Source: Patescibacteria group bacterium | GTDB lineage: Bacteria; Patescibacteriota; Patescibacteriia; 2-12-FULL-60-25 | Assembly: GCA_029210915.1 (NCBI GenBank) | Contig: JARGGJ010000002.1 | Coordinates: forward strand, 34,025 to 98,024 | Reading direction: 5' to 3' | Length of the DNA: 64,000 nt | Shown here: positions 42,148 through 49,974 of the stretch, piece after piece | How the letters are laid out: every line of letters begins with the position of its first letter | How positions within the stretch are numbered: the stretch's first letter is position 1 | Position numbers and translations under genes: made by a program | The notes under the pieces: model-generated | What the model saw: the letters and a program-made list of their open reading frames with translations, nothing else | What the model was told of the DNA's origin: nothing | The model's database searches: none

Positions 42148-42528
42148 ATGGATAATCAAGAAGGCAGAAAAATAAAATCATTTCGTGATCTGGATGTTTG
42201 GAAGGTTGGACATGAACTGGTATTGATTGTTTACAAAATCACTAAAAATTTTCCTAAGGAGGAAATGTTCGGTCTGACTTCTCAAATGCGTCGTTCGGCG
42301 GTATCGGTTACATCCAATATCGCTGAAGGGTTTAGTCGCGTTTCTCCTAAGGAAAAGGCTCATTTTTACAACATATCAAAAGGATCATTAACCGAGCTAC
42401 ATGATCAATTGATAATATCATTGGATGTTGGCTATTTATCGTCCGAAGAATATGATGTTGCTGAAAACTTATTAATAAGAACTCACATGATCTTAAATAA
42501 ATTCATCCTCTCAACCAACCGAATGTAA
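42148..42528 (+). CDS. Four-helix bundle protein (23S rRNA intervening-sequence type)
   Basis: A 126-residue helical protein of the family first seen encoded in 23S rRNA intervening sequences. Characteristic blocks are SFRDLDVWKVGHELVLIVY, FPKEEMFGLTSQMRRSAVS and VTSNIAEGFSRVSPKEK, ending in the helix NLLIRTHMILNKF. The molecular role of the family is not known. It sits between gatC and gatA and is bracketed by inverted family B repeats, which looks like an insertion that split the gat operon. Confidence 0.92.
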   Translation: MDNQEGRKIKSFRDLDVWKVGHELVLIVYKITKNFPKEEMFGLTSQMRRSAVSVTSNIAEGFSRVSPKEKAHFYNISKGSLTELHDQLIISLDVGYLSSEEYDVAENLLIRTHMILNKFILSTNRM

Positions 42529-42529
42529 C

Positions 42530-42658
42530 CGCGAAATACGAAATTCGCAATATAATAAATCTGTTCCATCGCGAAATACGAAATTCGAAATACGAAATTC
42601 GAAATAAAGTAAATATACACCATCGCGAAATACGAAATTCGAAATACGAAATTCGCTT
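42530..42658. repeat. Tandem CGCGAAATACGAAATTCG words, family B
   Basis: Three blocks of CGCGAAATACGAAATTCG, the second and third with a further GAAATACGAAATTCG, separated by AATAAATCTGTTCCAT and AAAGTAAATATACACCAT. Block length is about 52 nt, so this is a tandem repeat of repeats. Confidence 0.85.
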
Positions 42659-42665
42659 AATCAAT

Positions 42666-44093
42666 ATGTACAACACACTCACGATCACCCAAGCAATCAA
42701 AGAGTTAGAATCCGGCAATCTCACGTCACGAAAGTTGACCGAGGCTTGCCTCACACAAATCCAAAGCCTCGATGGAGCTCTGCATGCTTTTTTGGAAGTT
42801 TATGCCGATGAAGCACTGGAGCAAGCCGACCGCTCCGATATTCGTCGTGCCGAGGGGAATGTGCTTGGTCCTTTGGATGGAATCCCCATTGCGCTAAAAG
42901 ATAACATCATGGTGCAAAATAAACGCTGTACGGCAGGTTCCAAAATGCTTGCAACTTACAATGCGGCGTATGATGCAACTGTCACCAAAAAACTCACAGA
43001 CGCGGGAGCCGTTATCATCGGCAAAACCAATCTCGACGAATTCGCCATGGGTGGGTCAACAGAACAATCCGCTTTTGGCCCAACAAAAAATCCCCATGAT
43101 CCCGACCGTGTGCCGGGTGGCTCTTCCGGCGGATCAGCCGTTGCGGTAACCGCTAACATGTGCCTCGCTGCACTCGGGTCTGACACTGGCGGCTCTATTC
43201 GCCAACCGGCTTCTTTCTGTGGAATCACCGGCTTAAAACCCACCTACGGCCGCGTATCTCGTTCGGGTCTTATAGCCATGGCCTCATCTTTCGATCAAAT
43301 CGGTCCGCTCGCCAAATCAGCCGAAGACGCGGCTTTGGTTTTATCCGTTATCCAAGGTCAAGATAATGCCGATCAAACAACCTCGGATGTAGAAGTTTTT
43401 ACTCCTGATTGGAAAGATACTGTCAAAGGCTTAAAAATCGGCCTGCCGCGCCAAGCTTGGGCTGTAAAAGGCATAGAGCCGGATGTGCGCGAAGCCACGG
43501 AAAAATCACTCAAACTTTTGGAGTCATTGGGTGCCGAACTTGTCGATATCGATCTGCCATACGTCGACGAGGCTCTCGCGGTCTACTACGTTCTCATGCC
43601 ATGCGAAGTCTCGGCTAACTTATCGCGCTTCGATGCCATGCGTTTTGGTGCTCGCAAACAAGGCCTGCCTCTTTTCGAAACTTATTCCGAATCCCGCGCC
43701 GAAAACCTCGGCTCCGAAGTCCAACGCCGTATACTTATCGGCACTTTCGCCTTGTCATCCGGCTACATCGACGCCTACTATGTTCACGCTAAAAAAGTTC
43801 AAACCCTAATCCGCGATGGTTACAAAAAAGCTTTTGAAAGCGTCGATCTTATCGTAACGCCAACTGCACCAACCACAGCTTTCAAGCTCGGCGAAAAACT
43901 CTCAGATCCCTTATCAATGTACTTGGAAGATATCTTCACCGTTTCCGCCAACGTCGCCGGCCTACCGGCACTTTCAATTCCCTGCGAATCCGACGGTCAA
44001 ATGCCGGTCGGCCTCCACTTCCTGGCCCCTTGGTTCGAAGAAGCTAAACTTTTATCAACAGCAAAAATACTTCAGGAAAAAATAACTGAATAA
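42666..44093 (+). CDS. gatA: Asp/Glu-tRNA amidotransferase subunit GatA
   Basis: A 475-residue amidase that releases ammonia from glutamine for GatB. The Ser-cisSer-Lys triad is Lys78 (IALKDNI), Ser153 (GGSSGGSA) and Ser177 (GSDTGGSIRQPA), matching the usual numbering to within one residue. The remaining amidase blocks (TGLKPTYGRVSRSG, DQIGPLAKSAEDAA) are intact. No Shine-Dalgarno; the start follows repeat DNA. Presence with gatC implies indirect Gln/Asn tRNA charging. Confidence 0.96.
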   Translation: MYNTLTITQAIKELESGNLTSRKLTEACLTQIQSLDGALHAFLEVYADEALEQADRSDIRRAEGNVLGPLDGIPIALKDNIMVQNKRCTAGSKMLATYNAAYDATVTKKLTDAGAVIIGKTNLDEFAMGGSTEQSAFGPTKNPHDPDRVPGGSSGGSAVAVTANMCLAALGSDTGGSIRQPASFCGITGLKPTYGRVSRSGLIAMASSFDQIGPLAKSAEDAALVLSVIQGQDNADQTTSDVEVFTPDWKDTVKGLKIGLPRQAWAVKGIEPDVREATEKSLKLLESLGAELVDIDLPYVDEALAVYYVLMPCEVSANLSRFDAMRFGARKQGLPLFETYSESRAENLGSEVQRRILIGTFALSSGYIDAYYVHAKKVQTLIRDGYKKAFESVDLIVTPTAPTTAFKLGEKLSDPLSMYLEDIFTVSANVAGLPALSIPCESDGQMPVGLHFLAPWFEEAKLLSTAKILQEKITE

Positions 44094-44097
44094 CCTC

Positions 44098-44232
44098 GTA
44101 GGGGCGTATCCTTGCGGTGCCCCTCGTAGTCGAATGACGAAGTGGGGTGATCGTCCGCGCAATAGCTATAGCTAAATAGTTCCGTCATCGGTCGGCGATA
44201 GTACGGATAACCACAAGGGATTATCCCTACGT
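44098..44232. repeat. CGTAGGGGCGTATCC inverted repeat with CCCCTCGTAG core
   Basis: CGTAGGGGCGTATCCTTG at the left and AGGGATTATCCCTACG at the right form the outer stem. 44120-44147 (CCCCTCGTAG...CGAAGTGGGG) is a palindrome shared with 10441-10467. Confidence 0.75.
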
Positions 44233-44247
44233 ATAAATGTATAAAAT

Positions 44248-44712
44248 ATGGCAGAAGAATCAATCTTTCAACAATTATCGCTAGCTAACAGCATCGGACT
44301 GATCCTTTTGGGCTGCCTGGTTTTCATCCTCGTTATAGTCGCCCTCATCTGGCTCAAAAACAAACTCACCCGCCCCGAGCTCTATGGCATGACCCGTGAA
44401 CAGGTAGAGAAACGATGGAAGCAAATCGTTTCAACCAGCAAAATGAACGGCGATATGGGCTTAAAACTATCCATCATCGAAGCTGATAACCTGCTTGATG
44501 CCGCCCTAAAATCCCTGGTAATGCCGGGCGAAACCCTCGGCGAACGCCTCAAAGTTGCCTGCTACAAATATCCACGCCTCAAAAACGTTTGGTGGGCGCA
44601 TAAACTAAGAAACAATCTAGTCCACGATCACTCGTTCCAGATTCGAAGCGGGGAAGCGAAGAGGGCACTTGGAGAGTTTGAGAAGGCGCTTAGGGAGCTG
44701 AAGGTTTTATAA
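44248..44712 (+). CDS. Single-pass membrane protein with HEPN-like RxxxxH motif
   Basis: A 154-residue protein with one membrane segment (about residues 14-37, IGLILLGCLVFILVIVALIW) and a cytoplasmic helical domain. KLRNNLVHDHSF (RNNLVH) has the R-x4-H pattern and helical setting of HEPN domains, and IEADNLLDAALKSLVMPG resembles their first helix. HEPN proteins are often RNases or nucleotide-binding, but a membrane-bound form of unknown role is widespread in CPR genomes. It is 155 nt downstream of gatA. Confidence 0.65.
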   Translation: MAEESIFQQLSLANSIGLILLGCLVFILVIVALIWLKNKLTRPELYGMTREQVEKRWKQIVSTSKMNGDMGLKLSIIEADNLLDAALKSLVMPGETLGERLKVACYKYPRLKNVWWAHKLRNNLVHDHSFQIRSGEAKRALGEFEKALRELKVL

Positions 44713-44715
44713 AAA

Positions 44716-44873
44716 TCGAATTTCGTATTTCGTATTTCGAATTTCGTATAAAAAAACGGATAAGTATTTTTAAAAGAATAATTGATCTGATGGTGTGAAA
44801 AAAAAGTCATCAATGCAAACATATTAATTAAACACAATCGCGAAATACGATATTCGAAATACGAAATTCGATT
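44716..44873. repeat. CGAAATACG words on both sides of a spacer, family B
   Basis: 44716-44750 (TCGAATTTCGTATTTCG) and 44839-44873 (CGCGAAATACGATATTCG, GAAATACGAAATTCG) are inverted to each other, with a 90-nt A/T-rich loop between. Confidence 0.8.
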
Positions 44874-44875
44874 CT

Positions 44876-45634
44876 ATGCTCCCATACTTCCAATTCACTC
44901 AAATCCCCCTCGGCCCAATCACTATCCAAGTCTGGGGCCTTTTGGTTGCTACAGGTTTGCTTTTGGGCACTTGGATGTCCGCTCGCCGAGCTAAGCAACA
45001 GGGTTTTGATCCAAAGCTTGTTTGGGATTTTGCTTTTTGGACTTTTCTCGCAGCATTCCTTGGCGCCCGCATCTTTCACGTCCTCTTTTACGACCTGGGT
45101 CACTATCTCGCAAATCCGATAGATGCTATCAATCCTGCGCTACCAGGCTTTTCCGTCATCGGCGGTTTCATCGGTGCGTCGCTCACAGTCATCTATTTAA
45201 TCCGCAAACATAAACTTCCATTTTACAAATTCGCAGATGTTGCCATCTTCGGCTTACCTTTTGGCCTCGCAATCGGTCGCTTAGGCTGCTTCATGATTCA
45301 TGATCATCCCGGAGTCCCATGTGTCTCCAACCCACTTTGTATCATCTACCCCGATGGAATCGCACGACACGATCACGGTCTGTATCTTTCAATACTCGGC
45401 GCAATAATCGCTATCATCTTTTTAATTCTTGGCCGCAAACCGCACAACCCCGGCTTTTTTCTCTCACTCTTCATCATAATCTACTCAAGCGTCAGATTCT
45501 TTTTAGATTTCTACCGCGCCATCGACATCAGATATTTTCACCTCACCCCAACGCAGTGGCTTTTAATACCGCTTGTAATCTTTGGAGTTTGGATGATGGT
45601 GAAGATAAATACCGCAAAATCGAACAAAGAATGA
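44876..45634 (+). CDS. lgt: Prolipoprotein diacylglyceryl transferase Lgt
   Basis: A 252-residue polytopic membrane enzyme that attaches diacylglycerol to the lipobox Cys of prolipoproteins. Typical blocks are GPITIQVWGLLVATG, GARIFHVLFYD, GFSVIGGFIGA and the signature GRLGCFMIHDHPG (usually GRxGNFxNxE), followed by VRFFLDFYR. Seven hydrophobic segments are visible. It serves the many lipoproteins in this window (for example 3367, 13102, 36964, 37618). lspA is not in the window. Confidence 0.93.
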   Translation: MLPYFQFTQIPLGPITIQVWGLLVATGLLLGTWMSARRAKQQGFDPKLVWDFAFWTFLAAFLGARIFHVLFYDLGHYLANPIDAINPALPGFSVIGGFIGASLTVIYLIRKHKLPFYKFADVAIFGLPFGLAIGRLGCFMIHDHPGVPCVSNPLCIIYPDGIARHDHGLYLSILGAIIAIIFLILGRKPHNPGFFLSLFIIIYSSVRFFLDFYRAIDIRYFHLTPTQWLLIPLVIFGVWMMVKINTAKSNKE

Positions 45635-45637
45635 TGA

Positions 45638-45690
45638 ACTACGTATCTCGTACTAAGTACTACGTAGTACTTAGTACGTAGTACGAGATA
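45638..45690. repeat. Perfect hairpin of AGTACTT words, family G
   Basis: GTATCTCGTACTAAGTAC then TACGTAGTACTTAGTACG and AGTACGAGATAC: a near-perfect inverted repeat of about 45 nt. Confidence 0.85.
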
Positions 45691-45719
45691 CTTTTTGTTT
45701 TAATAAGTATGCATGTGTG

Positions 45720-45748
45720 TTGACCTAAGTTTGTGATTCTGCCAAGCT
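45720..45748 (+). promoter_or_regulatory. Accessory-class promoter
   Basis: TTGACC, 17 nt ending in TGC, CAAGCT. Confidence 0.55.
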
Positions 45749-45775
45749 TTTTATAGCACTTTGAAAGGATCGAGA

Positions 45776-46219
45776 ATGAACAAAGATGAAAGATACTCGG
45801 CGATAGCACTTTTTGCGCTATGCTTTGTTTGCAGTTGGAGCTGGATTGTTTCTTGGCTCTACAAGATCGGTTTGTATCCGGCATTATTTTCTTTCCTCAT
45901 CTCCGGATTATCTTACTATGGCATGTGGCGCCTAACGCAACGCATCGCCAAAAAAACCGGTTGGATGCAATTGGGCTTTTTAACGATTCCCGAACCGGAT
46001 GTTCTTTACAAAAAACCTTCTCGCATACCGATAATAATGCAAGCTATTTTGGACACAAGCATTTTTGCCGTGTACCCGATTCAAAATCTACTTGGCAAAG
46101 AGTTCACTATGCTGGGGTTTTTGGTATCCAGCCTGCTGGTCGTATTCTTTTCCATCAAATGGTATGAATACATCAAATTTAACAAACTCATGAGATTTGG
46201 TTCTTCGCCCAAAAAATAA
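45776..46219 (+). CDS. Small polytopic membrane protein (pair member 1)
   Basis: A 147-residue protein with about four membrane segments (IALFALCFVCSWSWIVSWL, YPALFSFLISGLSYYGMW, ILDTSIFAVYPIQNLL-type, FLVSSLLVVFFSIKWY). AAAGGATCGAG precedes ATG 45776. It has the same length and hydrophobicity pattern as 46300-46743, including L..PEPDVLYKK versus IPSPENQQSVDY in the middle loop, so the two are probably old paralogues. Function unknown. Confidence 0.65.
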   Translation: MNKDERYSAIALFALCFVCSWSWIVSWLYKIGLYPALFSFLISGLSYYGMWRLTQRIAKKTGWMQLGFLTIPEPDVLYKKPSRIPIIMQAILDTSIFAVYPIQNLLGKEFTMLGFLVSSLLVVFFSIKWYEYIKFNKLMRFGSSPKK

Positions 46220-46220
46220 C

Positions 46221-46242
46221 CCGCTACACAAGGCGGTTTTTA
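46221..46242 (+). terminator. Terminator
   Basis: CCGC-TACACAAG-GCGG-TTTTT; the next promoter starts 3 nt later. Confidence 0.7.
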
Positions 46243-46244
46243 TA

Positions 46245-46273
46245 TTGACTGGCTTGTAATATTGTGCCATTCT
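46245..46273 (+). promoter_or_regulatory. Accessory-class promoter
   Basis: TTGACT, 17 nt ending in TGC, CATTCT. Confidence 0.6.
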
Positions 46274-46299
46274 AAAGCTGTTCTTTGAAAGGAGAAGCG

Positions 46300-46743
46300 A
46301 TGAAAGCTACTAAAGCGGTACTTTGGCTCTCGATGATGCTTGGTTTTGCATTAAGCTTGTTTTGGGTATTCCACCACCTTGGTAATCTTTCCCCCAAAAA
46401 TACGATTACGGTCATTACTGTTACAATATGCGGATTCCTCTTGATGTGGGTCGTTAAACAAGATAGCATCAAGATGTTTCATTTTAAATCCAACGGACTT
46501 TTTTGGATCCCATCACCCGAGAATCAACAATCCGTTGATTACACGCCAATTTATTTAAATCTCGTTTTTGATATAGCTTTCGTTTCTTGCTTTTCTGTTC
46601 GCCTGATTATTTTTGATCAAAACATACCCAATGCTTCATTAATAGCTCCTTGGCTACTTGGTCGCTTCATCGCATCCTTGGCGAGCGGCTTCGTTATTGG
46701 CAGATGGATACATTATTTTCACTCTCGTCGGCAACCGTCTTAA
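46300..46743 (+). CDS. Small polytopic membrane protein (pair member 2)
   Basis: A 147-residue protein with about four membrane segments (VLWLSMMLGFALSLFWVF, TITVITVTICGFLLMWV, LVFDIAFVSCFSVRLIIF, LLGRFIASLASGFVIG). GAAAGGAGAAGCG is a strong Shine-Dalgarno in front of ATG 46300. It is equal in length to the preceding gene and has the same unit structure. The last codons overlap the terminator stem. Function unknown. Confidence 0.65.
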   Translation: MKATKAVLWLSMMLGFALSLFWVFHHLGNLSPKNTITVITVTICGFLLMWVVKQDSIKMFHFKSNGLFWIPSPENQQSVDYTPIYLNLVFDIAFVSCFSVRLIIFDQNIPNASLIAPWLLGRFIASLASGFVIGRWIHYFHSRRQPS

Positions 46744-46756
46744 TGGCGGTTTTTTT
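46734..46756 (+). terminator. Terminator overlapping the gene end
   Basis: ACCGTC-TTAAT-GGCGGT-TTTTTT; the stop codon lies in the loop. The remaining spacer to 46972 has ATTATTTATTATTTATT words (family H) before trxB and no gene. Confidence 0.78.
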
Positions 46757-46972
46757 GACCTTGGTTCACTCGATTACAAAAGGATTAGCATACTTATTAT
46801 TTTGATTGCTAAAGATCAAGTATTACAGTTCGTTATTCGATTTAGTTCATGGTAAGATGTACTAACTGCTGTTGACTGGCAAGTTCCGCTTTCAGCGACA
46901 GAACGGGCGAATACGAGATTCGCACCCTACAAGCACTTTATTATTTATTATTTATTATTTATTATTTAATTT

Positions 46973-47881
46973 ATGTTTGATTGCATCATCATCGGCGGAG
47001 GCCCGGCTGGCATGGCTGCCGCGGTTTATCTTGCGCGCCAAAAAGTAAACTTTTTGATGTTCGCCGGCAATATCGGCGGTCAAACTCTTTGGAGCTCGGA
47101 AGTCGAGAATTACTTGGGCTTTCATCTTTTAAACGGACCGGATCTGGTCAAAAAGTTTCAAGAACATTTAAAAGATTACAAAGATGCTTTCGAGATGAAA
47201 ACAGGAGAATTCGTTAGCGACATTCAAAAACCAAAAACCGGTTTTACCGTCAAAACCCCAAAAGGGGAGTACGAAACAAAAACAGTTCTCATCGCCACCG
47301 GCACAAAACACCGCGAGCTCGGAGTCCCGGGCGAACAAGAGTTTAAAGGTAAAGGCGTTACCTATTGCGCAACTTGTGACGCACCGCTTTTTAAAGATAA
47401 ACAATGCTACATCGTGGGAGGAGGCAACAGCGCTCTTGAAGCTGCGTTATTTCTTATTAAATACACAGATAAAATAACCATCCTATCCATAGAATCCGAA
47501 TTGCACGGCGATAAAGTACTTGTGGAAAAAGTTACAGCCGAGCCCAATATTCGTTTTGTTGGCCAAGCCAAAACTGTTGCCATCACGGGCGATACATTCG
47601 TTAATGGTATAACTTATAAAGATGCGCACGACAAAGAAATCCACGAATCCGCTCAAGGAATCTTTATTGAAATCGGCCTGGTCCCTGTTACGGAGTTCGC
47701 GGGAATCGTCGATAAAAACAAATACAACGAAATAGTCGTCGATAAAAATAACTCCACATCTGTTCTCGGAATCTGGGCCGCCGGCGATTGTACCGATATA
47801 ACCGAAAAACAAATCGCAGTAGCTGTAGGCGAAGGCTCTAAAGCATCATTACAGATAATTAAGTATTTACAGTCGCAATAA
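46973..47881 (+). CDS. trxB: Thioredoxin reductase
   Basis: A 302-residue flavoprotein that passes electrons from NADPH via FAD to thioredoxin or glutaredoxin. FAD site IIGGGPAGMAAAVYL, redox pair Cys132-Ala-Thr-Cys135 (YCATCDAPLF), NADPH site YIVGGGNSALEAALF, and the C-terminal FAD block GIWAAGDCTD. Low-molecular-weight TrxR type. It can supply the peroxiredoxins (776, 2084) and the glutaredoxin at base 1. It heads a redox cluster with two DsbA-like genes. The NADPH motif GGGNSA matches the standard GGGDSA class. Confidence 0.95.
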   Translation: MFDCIIIGGGPAGMAAAVYLARQKVNFLMFAGNIGGQTLWSSEVENYLGFHLLNGPDLVKKFQEHLKDYKDAFEMKTGEFVSDIQKPKTGFTVKTPKGEYETKTVLIATGTKHRELGVPGEQEFKGKGVTYCATCDAPLFKDKQCYIVGGGNSALEAALFLIKYTDKITILSIESELHGDKVLVEKVTAEPNIRFVGQAKTVAITGDTFVNGITYKDAHDKEIHESAQGIFIEIGLVPVTEFAGIVDKNKYNEIVVDKNNSTSVLGIWAAGDCTDITEKQIAVAVGEGSKASLQIIKYLQSQ

Positions 47882-47889
47882 ATTAAAAA

Positions 47890-47985
47890 ATCGCGTTCAT
47901 AACGTTCGTAACGTTCGTAACGAGTTAATGATGTTACCTAGGTTACTACTAAACTCGTTATAAACGTTATAAACGTTACGAACGA
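47890..47985. repeat. Hairpin repeat, family E
   Basis: GTTCATAACGTTCGTAACG and TTCGTAACGAGTTAATG left, AAACTCGTTATAAACGTT and ATAAACGTTACGAACG right, loop with TTACCTAGGTTACTAC. Confidence 0.8.
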
Positions 47986-48002
47986 TCAGTATTTTGAAAG
48001 AT

Positions 48003-48031
48003 TTGACTCAACTCTTGCGTATACATACAAT
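48003..48031 (+). promoter_or_regulatory. Promoter of the first DsbA-like gene
   Basis: TTGACT, exactly 17 nt, TACAAT; the ATG comes 8 nt after the -10. The clearest leaderless arrangement in the window. Confidence 0.75.
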
Positions 48032-48039
48032 AGTGCATT

Positions 48040-48699
48040 ATGAATTCAGAAGAACAGATTCGAAAATTTTTCTTAATAGGAACCGGTATTTTGCTGGTTC
48101 TTATTGTTGGTGGACTAATTTGGGCAATAATGTCGAACCCGGGCACAAACGATAAAATTGATCCCAATATAACGTTTAACGACAACCAAAATCCCGCGCT
48201 TGGTCCATCGGACGCCAAAGTAACGGTGCGTATTTACAGCGATTTCCAATGCCCGGCATGCAAGGTTGCGGAATCCGTATTAACAAAAATCATGGATGAA
48301 TATCAAGACCGTGTTCGCTTCATCTGGAACGACATGCCGCTTACACAAATCCATCAAAATGCCGTATCTGCCGCAGTGGCCGCCAGATGCGCGGACGAAC
48401 AAGGTAGATTTTGGGAGTCAAATGCAATGATTTTTGAAACTCAAGACACATGGGCATACAAATCTTCACCACAAGATCATTTTATAAGTATCGCAAATGA
48501 GTTGGGTTTAAATGAAGATAAATACAGTCAATGTTTATTGAATGATCAAATAATGAGTTTGGTCGAAAGCGATTTTCAAGAAGCGGTTTCCATGGGTTTA
48601 ACCGGTACTCCAACATTCTTCATAAACCGTAAAATGCTGGTCGGTGCCATGGATGCAAACGCCTGGCGCACCGAACTCGACACCGCACTTGCAAACTAG
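48040..48699 (+). CDS. DsbA-like thioredoxin-fold oxidoreductase
   Basis: A 219-residue membrane-anchored protein. One segment (about residues 10-31) places the catalytic domain outside. The active site is Cys71-Pro-Ala-Cys74 (SDFQCPACKVAE), and the cis-Pro region is TGTPTFFINRK. The helical insert (NAVSAAVAARCADEQGRFWE) is that of the DsbA/BdbD-DsbC_3 (Thioredoxin_4) type. It likely forms or shuffles disulphides in the Cys-rich exported proteins of this region. A partner DsbB/VKOR is not seen here. Confidence 0.92.
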   Translation: MNSEEQIRKFFLIGTGILLVLIVGGLIWAIMSNPGTNDKIDPNITFNDNQNPALGPSDAKVTVRIYSDFQCPACKVAESVLTKIMDEYQDRVRFIWNDMPLTQIHQNAVSAAVAARCADEQGRFWESNAMIFETQDTWAYKSSPQDHFISIANELGLNEDKYSQCLLNDQIMSLVESDFQEAVSMGLTGTPTFFINRKMLVGAMDANAWRTELDTALAN

Positions 48700-48848
48700 T
48701 CTAACGTCATAAAGTCTTAAAGTCGTAACTTACCAAAGGTCCACGTCATAACGTCATAACGTCATAACGGAGCTAACTCGGTAACTACGTTAAGACGTTA
48801 TGACGTTAAGACTTTTTCCTAAGTTAGAAAGACGTTAAGACTTTTACC
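48700..48848. repeat. Long hairpin, family A
   Basis: CTAACGTCATAAAGTCTTAAAG and CACGTCATAACGTCATAACG on the left, CGTTAAGACGTTATGACG and AAGACGTTAAGAC on the right, loop AGCTAACTCGGTAACTAC. The loop motif AACTC(G/A)GTAACTAC also occurs at 19715-19729. Confidence 0.8.
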
Positions 48849-48857
48849 TATATAGGT

Positions 48858-48886
48858 TTGACAATACGTTGCGCAACCATAAAAAT
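48858..48886 (+). promoter_or_regulatory. Promoter with an internal palindrome, second DsbA-like gene
   Basis: TTGACA, 17 nt, AAAAAT. GTTGCGCAAC (48868-48877), a perfect 10-nt palindrome in the spacer, could be an operator. Confidence 0.45.
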
Positions 48887-48933
48887 AACTCAGTTATCTA
48901 AGATTTTAAGAAATTTATCCACAACTATCCTCT

Positions 48934-49698
48934 ATGGAGAATACATCAAAATCAGGGCAGAGTGTTTGGGAATCCAGTCCAAAAACAACGTTTGCTCTAG
49001 GTCTAATTGCCGGCATCGCCGTCATGTCTACAATTGCATTGGTTTTTATTTTAAACTTTCTAATGTCCGGTAAAAGCTTGGGTGCAGTGACTCAAGGAAC
49101 AAATCCACCCGCCCCAACCGCCCCAACCGTGGCCGACCCAACAGCACCACCAACCGCAGATCCGGTTTACGCGGATCCTCGCCCTGTCGACGAATCCCGC
49201 GATCATATTTGGGGTAATGCGGATGCGGCTGTCACCATAGTGGAATATTCAGATTTTGAGTGTCCGTTCTGTGGTCGTCATTATGCAACCATGAAACAGA
49301 TTAAAGAAACATATCCCAATGATGTTCGCATTGTTTTCCGCCATTTCCCATTATCTTTTCATGAAGAAGCGCAAAAAGCCGCCGAAGCATCGGAATGTGC
49401 CGCGGACCAAGGTAAATTCTGGGAAATGTACGATAAAATCTTCGAATCCAACTTGGCAGGCGATATGAGTGTAACCAAATGGAAATCTATTGCCGCAGAA
49501 CTTGGCATGGATTCCACAAAGTTCGACAAATGTCTCGACAGCGGAGAAAAAGCTTCTCGTGTAGCGGAAGATCTTAACGAAGGCTCCGGTGCGGGTGTAG
49601 AAGGAACGCCGGCCACATTTGTTAACGGTCAAATTATCTCGGGAGCCTTGCCATTCGATTCTTTCAAACAGATTATTGATTCGGAACTCGGCAACTAA
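48934..49698 (+). CDS. DsbA-like thioredoxin-fold oxidoreductase with Pro-rich stalk
   Basis: A 254-residue membrane-anchored protein: one segment (about residues 22-44), a Pro/Ala/Thr stalk (NPPAPTAPTVADPTAPPTAD) and a DsbA-like domain with Cys110-Pro-Phe-Cys113 (SDFECPFCGRH) and cis-Pro VEGTPATFVNGQI. The helical insert ECAADQGKFWEMYDKIFES matches its neighbour at 48040. The two are paralogues with different active-site dipeptides (PA and PF), so they may differ in redox potential, one oxidising and one isomerising. That division is a guess. Confidence 0.92.
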   Translation: MENTSKSGQSVWESSPKTTFALGLIAGIAVMSTIALVFILNFLMSGKSLGAVTQGTNPPAPTAPTVADPTAPPTADPVYADPRPVDESRDHIWGNADAAVTIVEYSDFECPFCGRHYATMKQIKETYPNDVRIVFRHFPLSFHEEAQKAAEASECAADQGKFWEMYDKIFESNLAGDMSVTKWKSIAAELGMDSTKFDKCLDSGEKASRVAEDLNEGSGAGVEGTPATFVNGQIISGALPFDSFKQIIDSELGN

Positions 49699-49717
49699 CC
49701 AAACTTAATTTTGAAAT

Positions 49718-49744
49718 AAAAAACAGGTATTTACCTGTTTTTTA
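49718..49744 (+). terminator. Terminator
   Basis: AAAACAGGTA-TT-TACCTGTTTTTT. The AT-rich spacer that follows to 49974 shows no gene. Confidence 0.85.
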
Positions 49745-49974
49745 GTATTTAATTATTTATTTCATACTCCAAATAAGTAAAAAAATAACAAATTAATCGC
49801 AGTAGATAGTCCATGAAATAAAGTTATACACTTTTTTCTTTGTATTTTCTGTGATAATAAGGTGTAATATATACTCACTTTGATATAATTTAAGTGAAAT
49901 TTAAATATAAACGGAGATACTTGATAGTAGCTTCTCTAATAAATATTAATAATATTTTTTAACGATAAAAAAAT

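Noticed and set aside
42530..42658. CRISPR array
   Set aside because: The CGAAATACG blocks are too short and the spacers are variants of the same words; no cas genes are present.
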